Assembly: GCA_946902875.1 (NCBI GenBank)
Contig: OX336339.1
Coordinates: 23,157,349 to 23,221,348, forward strand
DNA length: 64,000 nucleotides
Reading direction: 5' to 3'
Origin: Nematopogon swammerdamellus
Lineage: Eukaryota; Arthropoda; Insecta; Lepidoptera; Adelidae
Under the pieces are notes generated by a model. That model searched no databases and had not been told where the DNA came from. It saw only the letters and a list, made by a program, of their open reading frames with translations. A program made the position numbers and the translations under genes. Shown one piece after another: positions 1 to 10,184 of the stretch. The stretch's first letter is position 1. Every line of letters starts with the position of its first letter.

Positions 1-31
1 GCACCACTGAGCTATCGAGGCTGACAGTACT
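1..31 (-). repeat. SINE tRNA-like head, cut by the window edge
   Basis: The reverse complement matches the start of the SINE at 5296, including the A-box-like TAGCTCAGTGG. The rest would lie left of the window. Confidence 0.55.
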
Positions 32-424
32 CTATAATTAACGAGCACGTTTTCACACGGTACCTATCAAGAAATAAAGAACCGTCGACGTATTTGAGTA
101 TACTGAATAAGAGGAGGGGAGAGAGCGTTAAATCCTCCCCTCCCCCCTCCAAGTGGAAGAAAGGGGGCGGATGCTCGCTCCATCTCTCACCCCTCTAGGT
201 CATCGCCTGCAGCAGAGTGGCTTGCGTCTGTGTAGATTAGAGGCGCGGTGCACGGGGCGGAGCGGGGAGGGGCAGCGCGGTTGAGGTAACGCGATCATTA
301 GAGATGCCGCATTAGCGAGCGAGTCGGCAAGTTTCTCGCGAGGCGCAACTTCGACCGCACTTCACCTCACGTGAGAAAAACTTTCGAGCGCGTTGTAAAT
401 TCATAAAAGTTTGTCTGCCGCACA
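32..424. other. Unique sequence, purine/pyrimidine-rich
   Basis: There is no recognisable gene. A polypurine stretch near 110-123 is followed by a polypyrimidine stretch near 133-150, and GC content is raised to about 360. Confidence 0.5.
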
Positions 425-562
425 TGTGCGGGGCCCGAAGCTATGCGCTACACGAAGGTCGCATTATGAAGAGCTCGGCTCATTATGTGTCAGTTTTACG
501 GCTCAGGCTCGCACAGTGACTGTTCACCGACGCGTTATGTACCCCGATTAAGCAAGGCTCTA
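425..562 (+). repeat. 138-bp direct repeat, copy 1
   Basis: It matches 893-1030 over 138 bases with three differences that I count. The two copies bracket the left arm of the inverted duplication at 560-891. Confidence 0.85.
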
Positions 563-891
563 GCGGTGCTTTCTATTTTGAAGACAAGGCTCACCTGCTA
601 GTTATTGTGTGTGCATGCCTGTGACATGGATACGACCGCCACCTCTATCACATCGGGCGTAACCTTCTTATGAACAGGTTTGAATCAGCACTATCTAGCG
701 TTCCGACCGCAAACGCGACAAACCTGTTATTATATTTAGGGTTCCGTATCCGTCGTACGGAACACTATTACTAAGTCTACGCCGTCTGCCTGTCTGTCCG
801 TCTGTCCGAGGGCCGTATTAGGTAGCCCGTTGAAATTTTCACAGAATATGTGTTATTATGGCCGACAACAACCTAGGTGCAACAACAAATA
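560..891 (+). repeat. Inverted duplication, left arm, with a GTCY MITE end
   Basis: The reverse complement matches 2102-2460. It holds about 170 bases of non-MITE sequence and then a truncated GTCY MITE end (734-891) in minus orientation. Both arms share a variant, ACAACCTAGGT after GGCCGACA, that other MITE copies here lack, so the arms descend from one duplication and not from two independent insertions. Confidence 0.8.
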
Positions 892-892
892 C

Positions 893-1030
893 TGTGCGGG
901 GCCCGAAGCTATGCGCCACACGAAGGTCGCATTATGAAGAGCTCGGCTCATTATGTGTCAGTTTTACGACTCAGGCTCGCACAGTGACTGTTCACCGACG
1001 CGTTATGTACCCCGATTAAGCGAGGCTCTA
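893..1030 (+). repeat. 138-bp direct repeat, copy 2
   Basis: This is the second copy of 425-562, offset by 468 bases and starting right after the left arm ends. Confidence 0.85.
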
Positions 1031-1488
1031 TCTGTTATGCTGGAAATGCATTATGCAGGAGCATTACTGCGGTAATGCTAATGTACTGCGGGTGGAAAAT
1101 GCATAAAAGCTTACACTTACACTAACAATTTCTGAACAATTCTGGCAGTAATATATTGGAGATTCTGGGATTTAAAAAAAAACCGGCCAAGTGCAAGTCG
1201 AACTCGCGCACCGAGGGTTCCGTATCGCCATGTCAGAGCCACTGACGCCATCTATGGCGTGCCCAACAAACAAATTGGTGCTAACGGCAGGTTTTTTAGA
1301 TCTTAAAGTGGTATATTGGATTAATATAACGCGTCACTACTGTAGATCTCTTGTCCCACCCTTATATCACTTACTAACGCTATTGTAAAGTCACTAAAGA
1401 ACCTTAACCTGTATAAGAATGGGCCTCTATTAAAAAGCTCTTATAACGCCGCCTGTCTTAACACCATAATGTTAGTTGGGTGTTGTTA

Positions 1489-1785
1489 TTATATTTGTAC
1501 AGTTTCATTTGCTTTTGGCTGCAGATGTTTTTCTAAAATTTGTAGTATATTACTTACTGTTTCTTTGTATGACTCATCCTTTGGCTTGATTGACCTGTAC
1601 AGCTTTTGTCCATCCGTACCAAGTAAGTTTTTTAGTCTGGCTACCTGTACTTCTTGCGGCTTCTTATTAGATTCTGTCGCTGTAAAATATATTAAGACTT
1701 CTTCTTGGAAGATCGAAAAATTTTCAGCTACATTGTCCGATGCCAGGTTCAGTGGCGCCGGCTTATTGAACATGTCCGTGGACAT
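1489..1785 (-). pseudogene. Truncated Gag-like N-terminal ORF
   Basis: The frame opens with ATG at 1785 and runs 98 codons to a stop. Near residues 16-70 it shows the pattern seen at the N-terminus of insect Ty3/Gypsy Gag proteins: an AENF...F segment, an aromatic-rich IYFTAT, KKP..VQVARLKNLLG, then GQKLYRSI. No CCHC knuckle or protease follows, so this is a fragment. It follows the LTR and primer-binding-like site at the expected distance. Family assignment comes from pattern recognition, not a search. Confidence 0.6.
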
Positions 1786-1829
1786 TGTAAATGAGTTTTG
1801 AGCTTGTAGTTCTTTTTACGGCTGCGCCA

Positions 1830-1961
1830 TGTTATTTGTTTATAATAATTAAACACTGTTGTACGTATTTATGTAAGATTTTAATGCAATCCATTATTCA
1901 ATGACATGTCTGTTATGTCGTTGCTATTGGCAACCATCTTTATTCTATTTTTAAATATACA
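1830..1961 (-). repeat. Candidate LTR, about 132 bp
   Basis: On the minus strand it starts TGTATATTT and ends AATAACA, i.e. TG...CA, and is followed directly by TGGCGCAGCCG. That resembles the tRNA-Ser-type primer-binding site of insect Gypsy elements. Only one LTR is visible. Confidence 0.5.
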
Positions 1962-2101
1962 GGTGTTTTATGAAATGCTTCATATTAGTTCAAATTCATG
2001 ATTAGTTAAAATGCTTCATACTATTTTCGGTAGATGGGCGCATACACTTTTTAGTTTGTTATATGGGGACCCCGTGAATTTTTTAATATTCTTATTTTTA
2101 T

Positions 2102-2460
2102 TATTTGTTGTTGTACCTAGGTTGTTGTCGGCCATACATATAATAGCACATATTCTGTGAAAATTTCAACAGGCTACCTAATACGGTTCAAGAGATATAG
2201 CGCTCGGACAGACGGACAGATAGACAGACAGACGGCGTAGGCTTAGTAATAGGGTTCCGTACGACGGATACGGAATCCTAAAAATAATAACAGGTTTCTC
2301 GTGTTTGCGGTCGAAACCCTAGGTCCCTGGGGTGCTGGTTTGAGAACCTGTTCTTGAGAAGGTTACGCCCGATGTGATAGAGGTGGCGGTCGTATCCATG
2401 TCACATGCATATAATATCTAGCAGGTAAGCCTTGTCTTCAAAATAGAAAACACGCTAGCG
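2102..2460 (-). repeat. Inverted duplication, right arm
   Basis: It is the reverse complement of 560-891, with a GTCY MITE end at its left and non-MITE flank at its right (2288-2460). The shared flank shows that host DNA outside the MITE was duplicated in inverted orientation. Confidence 0.8.
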
Positions 2461-4559
2461 TGCTTGTGACTTTTAGAGACCGTGTTTCCGATAACTCCGG
2501 GTATCCTATTTTTGGAATCAGGGTACATGATAATTTTGTGGCTATCATGTCCAAATTCCCCCTTTCTGAAAATAAATAAATATATCTGTTTGTTTGTTGA
2601 GTATGCAAAATTTTTAAATGCATTTATTACGATTAACTTTTTTTCGTATATGTAGGTAATTACAGTGAAGGAAATTTGTGTAAAATTAAACACGATGGAA
2701 TATCAAATCAAATCTTGATGTATACGAATCAACCAATGTGGGAAAATGCTTTCCGTCATTCCCTAATTGTATGCAGAAGACATAGCCATAGGCAGCCTCA
2801 TCAAGCCGCACTGTGTATTTTTGTCAAATAAGGAAAATTCACAATAAAGTCGGTACCTAAGTGCACAGTTTATTTTCGATTTAAACTCATTCCAATTCAA
2901 AATTCTCACTTCTGCATGCAAATTAGTAGTTGACTACGCAGCTATGTATGTTCCTTACATGCGTCAGAGTGAACTATATTATGCAAATGTATGTACGCTA
3001 TGCGGGGGGCGGGGCGGGGGCGGGGCGCAGGGTACTTGCACGGTGGCAGTTTACAAGGGGGTGCTCAGCATATAAAAAATAGGAAAAAATAAAATAGTCC
3101 TTCAGCCTTTTAACTATCGCGCTACTCGCAGCTTAGTCCCTTGCTAGAATTTTTTCAATTTTTTCCTCTTTGACATTTTAGCTTCATATCGGGTGCACGC
3201 GCGCCTACATCGGAAGAGTTGACCTTTTTGCTTTCAAACAACAAAAAAGTATGACTAAGTACCTTCATTGAGTGTTGGATTCGCGCCAAGGGGAAAGTTG
3301 GGGCACACAAAATGCCCGTGATTCACAAGCGAGTTCGAGATGCCGATCTGATACGAGACGTCGAACCGGGCAAATGCAGGCGTCGCAAAAACAACGCCAA
3401 AAAATAACAGTGGACGGCATCTACATCTGGCGAGCGCAAATAAACTAGTACGACCTGCAATTTAGACCCGACGTGCCATTATCCTAACCTAACCATAATC
3501 TCTAATTCAAATCCCAAATGAGATCGGGAAGCGTCCCGAGGCGGCGCCGCTTAACTGGGCGGAAAATAAAAGGATTGAACAAACCGCGAGTGCACTTAGT
3601 GGGCGGCGACCTACCGGCTGCAGGACAGCGACCGACCAAAACCGCCAGATGGGACCGCCGCCGACGTCGCTATCGAAATTGGACTCTAGGGGCTTGTCGC
3701 AGCGCGGAGAGCGCGGCCGGCGCGGCGCGGCATCGGGGTGCGGGGCGGGGCGGACCGCCACCCCGATGCCCCGATACTGTCGGGTGATTGATATTGGACT
3801 GCTTATTTCCGGATAGTGTTTTAGGCTTACATTAGGGTTGTTCGCAGTTTGCCGCGGAAAGGGTTAACTACATCGTCCGCTCGAAAACGATCGACCCTCT
3901 CGACCGCGGCGAGAAATTTATAGACAAGCGCTCGGTTGCGGTTCGGGCTCCGTGTGTGCGGGCCACCGGGTACCATGCGATGGTTTAATTTGTTGACGCT
4001 GAGGGATCCCAGTACACGCCGGAATGGATGTAGGTGGGATTTCGTGCAAACATACGAGTATTGGTGTGTTCGGAGCAGATTTAGGCTATCTTTGTACCTA
4101 CCTAGGTTGTTAAAGTAATTGAGGCCATTACTTTCACATGTATGGTCCCCATTTACCCTCATTTGGATGGTCTTGTTCAACATGCTAACATATTGTATTG
4201 TGAATGGCGAAGGTTGCCTAAGTAGTTAGGTTAGGTTAGGCCTGCGTTACTATGTACATATGCATACCTATACCTACAGTCAGCGCGTACGTTCGTGGCC
4301 TCCGGCAGGAAAGCGAGAATGGAATGTATAGTGTTGTGAATCAATCTCTGAAAGTAACGACATTTACGAAACCTCTTTTTTATTTATGACATTAAATTAT
4401 TTATTTAATAAGGTTTTATTGCGTGGTTGAAGTACGACGACAAAACAGGGATAATCGTTTAAAGATCTATCGGCCTCCGGCCCGCAGAAGCCACGAAGGT
4501 GCGTGCTAACAGTACCAGTCTCAATCAAGAATTTATATCGACATAACACTATAGCTTTG
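2461..4559. other. Mostly unique sequence with a G-rich tract and a GC island
   Basis: No gene is recognised. There is a G-run tract at 3003-3032 with quadruplex potential, and a GC-rich island at about 3510-3780 with open frames on both strands but no protein-like pattern. Three TTAGG units occur at about 4227-4243, far too short for a telomeric array. Confidence 0.5.
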
Positions 4560-4866
4560 GCGTATGATATTAAGGACAAGATGCCATGCATAAGGGTGAC
4601 AGGATAGCCACTTCTCACCTTGGCACGGTCCTTCCACCAAGTCATGCAGCAGGTGGGTCTTCGTGCCTTACTTGCTGCTCGATAGTTATCTTGTCTTTGC
4701 TAAATGTGGTGGACGGTGTTGTGCTAGTTATCTTGTCTTAATACGTTGCTGAATATGTTGGACGGTGTTGTGCTGTAATTTACAAGAGTACTTGCAGCAC
4801 AACACCAACTACTCTGCTTACCCTGATTGTCGGGATACAGCTTGTGGTATGTATTGTATGTATGTA
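4560..4866 (+). mobile_element. Interspersed repeat with TATG-type tail (family I)
   Basis: It matches 44560-44890 (reverse) and 63835-64000. Shared blocks include CACCAAGTCATGCAGCAGG and GCAGCACAACACC. An imperfect internal duplication occurs near 4685 and 4729, and the end runs into GTATGTATT. The head seen in the 44 kb copy is missing or decayed here. Confidence 0.7.
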
Positions 4867-5041
4867 TTAAGGTACCTACTAGTCAAGTGTCTTTTGTACT
4901 AGTAAGATACAGATTTCTAGTATCAGATCTAATATTTAGCAGCACAGATTCGGTTCAAGTCGCTTTCAAACGGTCTAAAAGCAAAACGTTTGAAATTAGA
5001 ATGTCTGCTTTTAACACCGTATTAATTGTATTCGCACGTCT

Positions 5042-5252
5042 TCATCATCATATGATAGGATCACGATGTCAGCCTAGTCCGCTACAATTTGAGCCTAGCA
5101 CCTAGTAAGGACAAGGGAAGGTGCCTACAGTTTTACACCGGTTCCGAACGGTGAAGTAGCAGATAAAAAAAATTCGCCCCGACCGAGATTCGAACCTGGA
5201 ACTCCGGCTTGAGCCGCCAGCGCGTTACCGTTTCGCCATCGGGTCGATGACG
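5042..5252 (-). mobile_element. tRNA-derived SINE, short form
   Basis: On the minus strand from 5252 there is a tRNA-like head with A box TGGCGAAACGG and B box GTTCGAATC, then a T-rich linker, then the shared SINE block around TAAAACTGTAGG and ACTAGGTG. It ends near a short ATG-rich tail at about 5042. The head differs from those of the SINEs at 5296 and 46151. Confidence 0.7.
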
Positions 5253-5295
5253 TATTCTCACAAAATTTTGAACAGTTGCATCTTCTATAGTAGGT

Positions 5296-5680
5296 ATCGT
5301 CAGCCTCGGTAGCTCAGTGGTGCGGTCGGTCGACTGTTGATAGCAACGCTGAGCTCGGTCAGTTTTTGGATGAGTGACCGCTCGACCGTTGGACCGTGGT
5401 TCGGACCGACCGTGGTTCGGATTCCAAGTTAAACTGTAGATCCCTTCCCTTCTTATCAAACTAGGTGGTAGGGTTTATCCCGGCCGGGTTTGTACTACCA
5501 CACTGAACGAAACGTCGGTCGAAACGGCTTTATGTAAATAGTTCGTGTTTTCCGTCCAGTTCGCCGACATGAAATGAAGGGAAGCACTGACATGGCGCAT
5601 AGTTCACCCGGTGTTATGGGCTGACATCACGGATGTTGTAGTTGATGTAGCCAACCGCGCCAGTTTCTATAAAAAAAAAG
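5296..5680 (+). mobile_element. Full-length tRNA-derived SINE (tail type B)
   Basis: Head 5296-5430: A-box-like TAGCTCAGTGG and a degenerate B box in GTGGTTCGGATTCC. The central block (5435-5500) contains CTAGGTGGTAGGG. The tail contains GAAGGGAAGCACTGACATGG and ends in poly-A at about 5671. The tail matches copies at 22, 33, 40 and 43 kb that have a different head. Confidence 0.75.
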
Positions 5681-5808
5681 GTATGACGAAACTCCTTTTT
5701 CAATTAACTTCATTCAAATTCTAATTTATTCAACTTGCACAATTCCAAGTTAAATCCTATTCGTCGTTTTCGGCTTTGCATCTAATTAATGAAGAAATAC
5801 TAGTATTA

Positions 5809-5953
5809 CCACAGATTACTTAATAGTTACTTCGTAACAGATAAATCACTCCATAGAAAAAGGTCCTACCTTCGAGCTTTAATAGCCAACTGTTTCACGT
5901 CGCCAATCGCTGCGTGCGAAAATGTACCTTAATGATCGAGTGTAAAGTGGTTA
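5809..5953 (+). repeat. 145-bp inverted repeat, left arm
   Basis: It starts CCACAGATTACTTAATAG and matches the reverse complement of 7764-7908 at high identity. The pair bounds a 2.1 kb segment. No target duplication is obvious outside. Confidence 0.8.
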
Positions 5954-6409
5954 CTAACAAAAACCACAGATAAGAAAAAAATAAATACATTATTTCAGTT
6001 CTTCACGTCGAATGTTCTAGAACAGGCAATATGGGGCATGCGCCACATGCTACGTGAACTATTAGGTCTTGTTCATCGCGTCTCGCCGCCGCCTGGGCGG
6101 ATATGAGGTCGCGCTTCATCCCGACACGTAAAAGCAGCCCTAAAGAAAGTCGGATGGACAATTTCGTTGCGTCGGGCAGAGGCAGCTTGTGTTACCTACT
6201 TTTCCGCAATGAGAGACTTGAATGAGCCAAGGCGCAATATGACAAAGCTCACTATAACCCAACCTTAATAATAACACGCATACATAGGTACCATCACGTG
6301 GTATCCCGACAATACAAATAGTTTTCATTTGTTACTATTAACTTATACATTTAATTTTACTAAGTTTTACCTACCAATTTCTAGTTATTGTTATTTTGAA
6401 TCGAATATT

Positions 6410-6890
6410 TTGAACCGACTTCAACCCCTAAAAAGTATTAAATAATATTTTGATCTTGAGTAGAAGGCGGTACAAAAGAACGAAAGGGTCCATCTACAGT
6501 GTGCTTTTGTACCGCCTTCTACTCAAGATCAAAATATTATTTAATACTTTTTAGGGGTTGAAGTCGGTTCAATGTTTTTTTTAAAACAGTTTTTTATTTC
6601 ACTCTTTTTAGTAATATAACCTAATATTAAAATCGGTTGACGAGAAGTGGGTGATTGAAAAATTCCTTAGTGTGAAAGTGTTCGTTTATTCCTTAATTAT
6701 TTCCCACCCTTAGGGGTGGTATTCCTAAAAAAAAAAATTTAATTAAAGGACCACCCCTGAGGTATTAGCCTACTCATGAAAAAAAGAATCATTAAAATCG
6801 GGTGAGAATTGGCGGAGAAATCAGGTAACATACACAAAAAAATATATACAGACGAATTGACAATCTCCTCCTTTTTTGAAGTCGGTTGAA
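6410..6890 (+). mobile_element. Foldback MITE with GAAGTCGGTT ends (E1)
   Basis: A 69-bp inverted repeat (6410-6478 and 6504-6572), in which I see no mismatch, forms one end. The element then runs through AT-rich sequence to TTGAAGTCGGTTGAA at 6890, the inverse of its first bases TTGAACCGACTTCAA. Related copies are at 19851-20309 and 53366-53757. It lies inside the 5809-7908 inverted-repeat segment. Confidence 0.8.
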
Positions 6891-7041
6891 AATAAACAAA
6901 TATCTTATCTAGTAACCATTATTTTATTTTTAATTTTAACTATGCGATAAGATTAGTTATCTCGTAGTTAAGAGAAAGACAATTTTAGAAAATTTCAAAC
7001 AATTAAATTAAAATTTGTATTCGTAGCATCTAAGCGCGTTC

Positions 7042-7237
7042 AAACACCGGCGACTGTGTTTCCCGATACATTCAACCTATGAGTCTTCGAACGTCGTATT
7101 AACAAGCTGGATACCGCTTCTATAGTCCGCGAATCTACTGGTATGTTGTCTCACTGAGCCGCGTGGTGAGGTGAATTTGGCTGTTTAGGGTCCTTTGGTC
7201 CCTCGGCACAGCCACCCATAGTTGTTTTCATAAAAGA
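7042..7237 (+). mobile_element. Jockey/CR1-like LINE 3' end, truncated
   Basis: It resembles the C-terminal codons and 3' UTR of the LINE at 17695-18038: CTTCGAACGTCGTATTAAC, then CACTGAGC, then CACAGCCACCCATA before an A-rich end. Strongly 5' truncated. Confidence 0.7.
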
Positions 7238-7763
7238 AGCTAGTTAGTCGGACATAAGTCTAAAAAAATAATAAAAGATCCGTCTACGCACTTTGCCTTT
7301 CCTTTACATTTATAATACAAGTAGAACACAAGGCACCGGGTACTAACCCCGATCTCCGGGTACGATTTTACGAGTGTCCCCATGTTAAGAAGGGACGGGA
7401 AGAATTTTGTAAATATTCCATCAAACTCGCCCGCTCCTTGTCTCCAGCCGTAAAACGGAAGGCAAAATATCATAACTGCGGAATGACCTGTAATAAAATA
7501 CCCTAATACTATCTTTATGACTTTAATAGTGGGCCATGTGTTTACTTAAAGACCCCGAGGGACCGAAGTTATTTCTTAATTTGCATAATATGTTTACATT
7601 GAATACGTGCGTCCGTAACCTACGGACGGACCAAATCAATGCTGCGGCCTCACGCACTCTATGTACTTGCGCGCGCTAACTACCTACCGCCCGACGGGCC
7701 GCCGGCGGTCTATTAAGTATACATAGACGCTCGCCCACGCAACTGCGCGTAGCCGCAAAGCAA

Positions 7764-7908
7764 TAACCACTTTACACTCGATCGTTAAGGTACATTTTCG
7801 CACGCAGCGATTGGCGACGTGATACAGTAGGCTGTTAAAGCCCGAAGGTAGGAACATTTTCTATGGAGTGATTTATCTGTTACGAAGTAACTATTAAGTA
7901 ATCTGTGG
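7764..7908 (-). repeat. 145-bp inverted repeat, right arm
   Basis: Mirror of 5809-5953, ending AGTAATCTGTGG. The segment between the arms holds E1, a LINE tail and a moderately GC-rich stretch at 7600-7720, but no transposase. Confidence 0.8.
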
Positions 7909-8372
7909 CTGCGGTGAGAAAACACCAGTACGACTCCCAGCCTTCATTATTATTTATTGTTTGATTGATTTGATTTATAATCATTTCAGTCATATTACGG
8001 TTGGTTTGGTATCGATTTAATTTAATTTCGAGATGGATAATATTAACGCACAAACGAATATAATCAAATTTATACGTAATTAAGCCTGTGTAAATCAGCG
8101 GTTCCGAAATTGGATTTTCATCGTTACCCCTTAGGAAATATTGAGAGAATAAAGTACTCCCGAATTAAATGATTGTAAATAAAACTATTTTCATATGGTA
8201 TTAATAACTTTTTCGTGTCTATACATAGTAATTCATTATATTATATTCTAATATCTATATTAAAATACAAGATTTTCCACTAATCCATGTTGCATTGTTG
8301 TATATTGTTTATTTAGCATTCATAAAATAGTTTTACTACTCTCGAACTTGTCACAATTCTGTTTTTTTTATA
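7909..8372. other. Unique AT-rich stretch
   Basis: Nothing recognisable is seen. Confidence 0.5.
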
Positions 8373-8559
8373 TCACCGTACTGGATGTAAGATGGCCGCA
8401 TAGCAGCCTCGGTTGTGTTCTCCTCTAGTCCAGTATAGCCAGTAATCCAGGGAAGTCTCCGGTATGGCACCTACCTTCTCGGAGGTGATATTGGCTGGTC
8501 GGAGCAGGCGCTTTGGCCCCTCCGACTCAGCTACCCATACCGGATTACTTAAAAAAAAA
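8373..8559 (+). mobile_element. SINE tail type C, 5' truncated
   Basis: It starts inside the body at ACCGTACTGGATGTAAG and ends with CAGCTACCCATACCGGATTA plus poly-A at about 8551. It matches the tail of the full SINE at 45158-46151. Confidence 0.8.
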
Positions 8560-10184
8560 CAGGTTCGAATACACCCACGAAGAAGAGCCGACAAGAAACT
8601 TCGCAGGGATTTTTAATGAGTAAAAATAACAGAACGTGACCGAAAGAGCGCCCACGTGTACCCCTTCTCTTGGCCCTTCATACCCCTGGGAGTACGCGTA
8701 TCACTATTTCGGAATGGCTGGATGCAAATGAATAATTTCATTTAATTTTATCTCCTGCTGCTGAAAGAATAATGCAGAATACAGCAAGGTCGGCCGCATA
8801 ATGCACCTCTTTATAAAATGTAAATTACAACGAACACAAAAAATAAAACTTGCCCGCGCTTTGCCGAGGCTACTTTGCGTTAATCTCGAGCGGGAGCGCG
8901 GCTCGGCGAAAAGCAAAATACGATTGCAATATCAATAATCAATTCGTACATTCTTGGCAGATATTCAAGTCTATTACGTCTGCGATATAAGCGATGCACA
9001 TTCAAATGGATTGCGGAGGGAGCCCTCCTTTTGTTCGCTTTGGGCGGTCTAGGCGATGCATCTGCTACGGCGGAGGCGGGGAGCCTTGCCGGGGTAAGTT
9101 TACTTAGCTCTCTGCAAGAAATCGTTTAGTTTTAGTCCAACCTCGCCACCGCTTCGTCTGCCTCTGTTCGTCGGTCATAAAGCAAAGTGAAGATTCTGCA
9201 CTTTACACGTCTGGCCATCTCGAAACTTTGACGAGAAGCCATCTGTTGCTGAAATTCAATCTTCTTGCCGATTGTGTGGCGAGCTCCGCCCCCACACCAG
9301 CAACGCCGCGCGCCGCCGGGGCGTATTACTCGACCAGTGCATACTGCGCCGTGAACGGAATATTCGGATTTGATTCGCCTATTCAGATAATTTCAGTGCA
9401 AACTCCCTTTCTAGATGCTCTGAATTTAGTGTTCGCAACATTTGAGCGAAACATTTATAATAATATGAATAAATTCTAATCAAACACTGATCAGAGCGTT
9501 AAAATTTCAACTTTTAAAGGCTCACACAAAATTACACGAATACTTGACAGTAAATAAAGATCAATATATTCAAAATGCTAATTTTTTTTCCCCATATATT
9601 TTAAAAATAATATATGTATTTTGAAGAAAACACATACATAACGTTATGCCTGTTTCTCAGTGGGGTAGGCAGAGACAACTGATATCAACGATGTAGGGAA
9701 TTGTTTTATTTTTTACTTTTTTATTGAAAGCCGGACATATGGCGCCGACCCACCCAAAAATTGTCTAACGACGGCCGTGAACATTCGGTAGTTTGCAGGG
9801 GTTGCGAATGCCATGCCGGCCTCACAAGTACTCATTCACATTCATATTTGTTTTTAAAATATACCTAACATTATAGTGACAGCCGTAATGGCTGTCACTA
9901 TATTATACACTAAGCATGTGTGATATCAATTTACTAATGTTTGAATTAGATATTTTAAAGCTCTTATTTTTATTTCCCCATATATTGTTATCTCCCACTT
10001 TATAATAATTTTTCCTTTTCCATTTATATAAAATAAAATCACTTTTACACTTATTTTTTCAAGCTGCCCTTGGTAGCTGTCTAGAAGTGGTACCTAATCG
10101 TAGAAGCAGGAGAGCTTCACAACTTTCTATGAGATTTTCCGTTAGACCGTGGCGTCGTGTGTAAGGTGAGAGGCCAAGAAGGAT
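8560..10184. other. Unique sequence with repeat fragments and a small hairpin
   Basis: A fragment at about 9645-9690 (GTTTCTCAGTGGGGTAGGCA) recurs near 31445. One at about 9775-9845 (GGGGTTGCGAATG) recurs near 40895. A perfect 13-bp hairpin spans 9872-9902. An open frame at 9228-9479 shows no recognisable pattern. Confidence 0.5.

Larger units (their letters stand above)
1262..1963 (-). mobile_element. Gypsy-like LTR retrotransposon fragment nested in a MITE
   Basis: On the minus strand it reads: LTR (1961 to 1830), a primer-binding-like TGGCGCAGCCG, a short leader, and a gag start. It stops within or after gag; no pol, protease or second LTR is seen. The 3' side is therefore truncated or deleted. 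Possible short target duplication (CGTG/GGTG) with one mismatch. Confidence 0.65.
1174..2285 (+). mobile_element. GTCY MITE interrupted by an LTR-retrotransposon fragment
   Basis: The left part (1174-1261) has the CCGGCCAAGTG end and the CATCTATGGCGT block. The right part (about 1965-2285) has the TTTTATGAAATGC block, a GACA-type microsatellite and the terminal hairpin. An intact copy such as 50241-50633 has these two parts joined, so 1262-1963 is a later insertion. Confidence 0.85.

Noticed and set aside
3507..3787. Overlapping ORFs in a GC-rich island
   Set aside because: Open frames on both strands due to low stop-codon density; no codon or domain pattern.
4227..4243. TTAGG units suggesting an insect telomere repeat
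   Set aside because: Only three units in unique sequence; no array.
5165..5252. tRNA gene on the minus strand
   Set aside because: Same reason: it continues into the SINE central block and has no isolated tRNA structure.
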